Below, in pieces: positions 13,590 through 15,335 of a stretch of DNA of 15,335 bases. Numbering within the stretch: the first letter of the stretch is position 1; every line of letters starts with the position of its first letter. Made by a program: the position numbers and the translations under genes. Where the stretch lies: positions 1-15,335 of the forward strand of contig CAZTIB010000092.1 of assembly GCA_964613615.1 (NCBI GenBank), written 5' to 3'. The stretch is from J054 sp964613615 (GTDB taxonomy: Bacteria > Pseudomonadota > Gammaproteobacteria > Steroidobacterales > GCA-2729495). The notes under the pieces were generated by a model. That model did not search any database. It saw only the letters and a list, made by a program, of their open reading frames with translations, and was not told the DNA's origin.

Positions 13590-15335
13590 TCAGGGCGTGA
13601 CCGTCAACGCCGGGTTGTAAGGGTTCGTCGCGTCGACATTGAAGGTCACGTTGCCGTCCGCATCGAAGGTGATGCTCAGGTTGCCCGGGTCCGCTCCGCA
13701 GGACAGTGTAGTGGGGACGCCCGGCGCTACTGGCGGCATGTTGGCCGCCGCGCCGCAGTTGATGGTCGCCCAGTCCTCGGCGGCGACTTTGAACTCGTAG
13801 GTACCAGCAGTCACCGATACCACTCCCTCGTACACGTCCCCGCCAATGGATACGAGTTCCTCAGTCGGGGGGTTGGACCAGTCTTCGAAGCCACCACGGA
13901 CGAACACCGCCACCGTGCCGAACGCGCCGCCCATCGCCGACGTGACCGTCAGCGTCGGGTTCCCGGCGTCCGCCTTGTTAAGGCTGAACGTGAAGTTCCC
14001 GTCGTCCGGGAAGTCGAGCCCCAGGTTGGACGAGTCATTGTTACAGCTAAGCGTCGTGGCCGTGTCGAGCGAGATTGCCATGGTCGAGCCGAACGGGGGC
14101 CCGCCGCAGTTGATGGTCGACCAGTCGGCGGAGGCCACCTTGAACTCGCGGTCCGGGCCGGTTACCGCTATTGTTATCTCGTACACATCGTCGCCGACGG
14201 GCACGAACTCATCGACCGGCGGGTCCGCCCAGCCGTTGAAGCCGCCACGCAAGAACACTGGGGCCGCGCCGAAGCCGTTGCCTGTCGGCGTGTTGATGCT
14301 GATCGTCGGCGTTGTCGGTGTGGCCGTATCCAGCGAGAACTTGAGATCGCCGTCCGTCGCTGCGGTGAGCGAAAGATTGTCCGGGTTCGCGCCGCATTCG
14401 AGCACCGTTGACGCATCCACCGGCGTCGACAGCAGACCGCCACCCTCCGGGCCGCCGCAGTTCACGGTGGCCCAATCGTCGGAGGCTACTTTGTACTCCC
14501 AGCTGCCGGTCGCGACGTTCACGGTGGCTTCGAGCACGGCCGTGTCGCCGACTCGCTTCAGCGGCGCCGTCGTGCCCCAGTCGTTGAAGCCGCCGCGCAC
14601 GAACGACTGCGTCCCGAACTCGGCGCCGATGGTGCAGAGCGCACCGCTTTGCGCCTGCACGAAGACCGCGGTGGTGCGCGCCGGCACCGAGAAGCCGTTC
14701 GTATCATGCGTCGCGGTCTGCGTGATCGGGTCGGTCGAGGCCTGCTGCAACGGATGCAGAGTCCAGGTCTCGTCCGTGAACAGCGCAATGGTCTGTGGGT
14801 CGTCCGTTGCGTTGAACACGGTCAGGGTCGCGCCGTAGTTCGGATCGTTCACGTCGGAATCCACACAGCCGTCCAGCCCCATCACGATCACGCCCGGGAT
14901 CTGGTCCGGACCGGTGTTGTAGAACGCGAGACGCTGATTGATTGCGCTGGCCGTCTGCAGCCGGAACAATACCGAGCTCTTGCGGATCCCGAGGAGCTCG
15001 TTGAAGCCGTCCTCACCCGCCTGGATAGCCAGCGTGCCCGGTTCGGTGGTCGGGTCGTCGAAGACCTGCTGGATCTGCGGCCAGTTGCCCCCGCTCTCCT
15101 GCTGCGACGGCAGGCCGACGCGGAACTTCGTGTCCGTCCCGGAGAAGTCGAGCTCGTTAAACCAGTCGCCGGAGTCGAAGGAGTTGCGATCGATCGACTT
15201 GGACCGCAGCAGGTCCTGGCCCGCGTGCACGAAGGGCACGCCCTGCGCCAGCAGGATGAAGGAGTTGCCCACGGTTTGTGCGCGCACCCGATCGGCCGTG
15301 CTGGTGCCTGTTGGATGCTTGTACTGGCTGATGTC
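13590..15335 (-). CDS. Pullulanase-type alpha-1,6-glucosidase, C-terminal part (N-terminus cut by window edge)
   Basis: 581 codons are visible, running in from the right edge with no start; the valine codon at 15287 is internal. The enzyme hydrolyses alpha-1,6 branch points of pullulan, starch or glycogen. The fragment begins in the last part of the GH13 barrel with GVPFVHAGQDLLRSKSIDRN and FDSGDWFNELDF, a sequence signature shared with Klebsiella-type PulA. It continues into the pullulanase C-terminal beta domain (DUF3372-like: SSVLFRLQTASAINQRLAFY, NTGPDQIPGVIVM, GFSVPARTTAVFVQ). The catalytic Asp/Glu/Asp residues lie outside the window. After the beta domain come three tandem modules (see the repeat entries) up to the stop. 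Export is expected from the cysteine-containing accessory modules and the family, but the signal peptide is not visible. Function of the enzyme core is well supported. Confidence 0.88.
   Translation of the reverse strand, partial: DISQYKHPTGTSTADRVRAQTVGNSFILLAQGVPFVHAGQDLLRSKSIDRNSFDSGDWFNELDFSGTDTKFRVGLPSQQESGGNWPQIQQVFDDPTTEPGTLAIQAGEDGFNELLGIRKSSVLFRLQTASAINQRLAFYNTGPDQIPGVIVMGLDGCVDSDVNDPNYGATLTVFNATDDPQTIALFTDETWTLHPLQQASTDPITQTATHDTNGFSVPARTTAVFVQAQSGALCTIGAEFGTQSFVRGGFNDWGTTAPLKRVGDTAVLEATVNVATGSWEYKVASDDWATVNCGGPEGGGLLSTPVDASTVLECGANPDNLSLTAATDGDLKFSLDTATPTTPTISINTPTGNGFGAAPVFLRGGFNGWADPPVDEFVPVGDDVYEITIAVTGPDREFKVASADWSTINCGGPPFGSTMAISLDTATTLSCNNDSSNLGLDFPDDGNFTFSLNKADAGNPTLTVTSAMGGAFGTVAVFVRGGFEDWSNPPTEELVSIGGDVYEGVVSVTAGTYEFKVAAEDWATINCGAAANMPPVAPGVPTTLSCGADPGNLSITFDADGNVTFNVDATNPYNPALTVTP
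13593..13916 (-). repeat. Pullulanase C-terminal module, repeat 3 of 3
   Basis: Last module, ending at the stop codon: VFVRGGFEDWSNPPTEELV, TYEFKVAAEDWATINCG, second Cys in TTLSCGADPGNLSITF, ending NPALTVTP. The linker before it (AMGGAFGTVA) is also Gly-rich. All key aromatic and cysteine positions of repeats 1 and 2 are kept. Confidence 0.7.
13938..14264 (-). repeat. Pullulanase C-terminal module, repeat 2 of 3
   Basis: Same architecture: VFLRGGFNGWADPPVDEFV, DREFKVASADWSTINCGG, a second Cys in TTLSCNNDSSNLGLDF, ending NPTLTVTS. It is linked to repeat 1 by a short Gly/Pro-rich stretch (PTGNGFGAA). The motif residues are conserved at protein level; the DNA has diverged, so this is an old duplication. 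Confidence 0.7.
14289..14612 (-). repeat. Pullulanase C-terminal module, repeat 1 of 3
   Basis: First of three tandem protein modules of about 108 residues. It opens with SFVRGGFNDWG, followed by a WEYKVASDDWATVNCG motif, a second Cys in VLECGANPDNLSL, and a closing strand pair ending PTISINT. The pattern FVRGGF..W, YEFK.A..DW resembles X25/SusE-type starch-binding or early-set domains. The paired cysteines suggest a disulfide. Confidence 0.7.

Noticed and set aside
13461..14838. Overlapping plus-strand open frames (316 and 330 codons) antisense to the pullulanase tail
   Set aside because: They mirror the repeated modules and merely stay open because of biased codon use; products have no family features.

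Overview
The window looks like part of a Gram-negative starch/maltodextrin utilisation locus from a fairly GC-rich proteobacterium. The lipoprotein amylase, the outer-membrane barrel with signal peptide and the general gene style point to a gammaproteobacterium, possibly marine. This taxonomic call is inference; no rRNA or other marker gene is present.

Region 1 (positions 1-9208, all on the minus strand) is one tightly packed operon of seven genes. In order of transcription (right to left) they are: a GH13 alpha-amylase lipoprotein (7655-9208), MalK-type ATPase (6536-7648), MalE-type solute-binding protein (5292-6536), a MalF-type permease with a large extra sensor-like N-terminal half (3248-5287), MalG-type permease (2364-3251), a secreted stand-alone glucodextranase C-terminal-like domain protein (1528-2331), and an outer-membrane barrel/porin-like protein cut by the left edge (1-1502). 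Intergenic distances are +6, -1, +4, -4, +32 and +25 bases, which argues for a single transcript.

Region 2 (9209-9812) is a roughly 600-base intergenic stretch between divergent genes. It holds a 19-base palindrome just upstream of the amylase GTG, an AT-rich patch, a convincing intrinsic terminator that faces leftward although no gene is visible to its right on that strand, and several small hairpins.

Region 3 (9813-13480) holds two paralogous membrane-anchored SGNH/GDSL-type hydrolases with TPR repeats, facing each other tail to tail. The first (plus strand) is isolated. The second (minus strand) lies downstream of a pullulanase gene but is separated from it by an intrinsic terminator.

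Region 4 (13590-15335, minus strand) is the C-terminal part of a pullulanase-type alpha-1,6-glucosidase cut by the right edge. Its tail consists of three tandem modules of about 108 residues that look like starch-binding or adaptor domains.

A working model, inferred from gene content: the pullulanase debranches glucan, the barrel protein lets maltodextrins across the outer membrane, the lipoprotein amylase trims them, the MalE/F/G/K transporter imports them, and the small glucodextranase-C-like protein helps bind or present glucan. The role of the two SGNH-TPR proteins is unknown. No transcription regulator, TonB-dependent receptor or cytoplasmic glucosidase is seen inside the window.
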